The notes under the pieces are model-generated. The model ran no database searches. It was not told the DNA's origin and saw nothing but the letters and a program-made list of their open reading frames with translations. Source: Chlorogloea sp. CCALA 695 (GTDB lineage: Bacteria > Cyanobacteriota > Cyanobacteriia > Cyanobacteriales > Chroococcidiopsidaceae). From it: a stretch of 42,968 bases of DNA. Location: positions 1 through 42,968 of the forward strand of contig NZ_PVWN01000038.1 of assembly GCF_003003885.1 (NCBI RefSeq), read 5' to 3'. Below are positions 42,954 through 42,968 of the stretch, in pieces. The position numbers were made by a program, and so were the translations under genes. Numbering within the stretch: the stretch's first letter is position 1; each line of letters opens with the position of its first letter.

Positions 42954-42968
42954 CAACCTATTAATAAA

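Overview
The window looks like part of a large cyanobacterial plasmid. Octamers of the GCGATCGC (HIP1) type recur, for example near 1779, 3540, 16650 and 20297. There is a PEP-CTERM exported enzyme and several small families I associate with cyanobacteria. It also has three partition-type loci (592-1353, 16340-17990 and 34188-35049), a MobF-type relaxase and helicase, a dense restriction and anti-restriction cargo, and many decayed insertion sequences. No rRNA, tRNA or CRISPR array was seen. I cannot name the species from sequence alone.

Layout. Positions 182-1660 hold a leftward ParA plus ribbon-helix-helix partner and an AT-rich repeat and palindrome region. Positions 1670-8100 are a decayed stretch. 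It has a two-partner-secretion transporter (ShlB/FhaC type) broken by an IS630-family element, a readable vanadium haloperoxidase with a PEP-CTERM tail, an ISAs1-family element inserted next to a 111-bp inverted-repeat element, and three relics of one ribbon-helix-helix family. Positions 8567-15577 carry the leftward mobilisation block: a relaxase separated from its helicase by what looks like one lost base. The helicase is fused to a DUF3854-like domain and a Toprim primase-like domain. Its linker contains two out-of-frame ORFs for paralogous coiled-coil proteins. Positions 15580-16340 hold hairpins and ACCTTA repeats that are candidates for oriT and a parC-like centromere. Positions 16340-21771 run rightward: an actin-like ParM, its probable adaptor, then a tightly packed set of uncharacterised genes ending in a membrane-anchored Mrr-like nuclease.

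Positions 22658-33748 are one leftward type I restriction-modification locus (hsdM, hsdS, hsdR) with inserts: a UPF0175/DUF3368 toxin-antitoxin pair, a zeta-like kinase with a small partner, a DUF262/DUF1524 (GmrSD-like) nuclease and a YgjP-like metallopeptidase. Most neighbours overlap by ATGA. Positions 34188-35158 are a ParF/ParG-like partition locus surrounded and penetrated by an 8-bp repeat, YATCTGGT. At 35540-36526 a methyltransferase-like gene and an alkB gene are fused tail to tail, both truncated. Positions 36815-40161 are an unknown gene cluster with a tandem paralogous pair and a 361-codon gene broken by an IS5-family element. Its ends are explained by a TATA target duplication. 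Positions 40188-42918 carry a zinc-finger protein, a Lar-like restriction-alleviation protein, and a C5-cytosine methyltransferase that almost wholly overlaps another protein-like ORF in a different frame.

Taken together the genes fit plasmid inheritance, conjugation, defence and counter-defence. The most unusual features are the two cases of apparent dual coding (10732-11574 and 41527-42672), the uncharacterised ParMR-linked operon ending in a tethered nuclease, and the restriction locus punctuated by toxin-antitoxin modules. Function calls rest on motifs read by eye; no database search was run.
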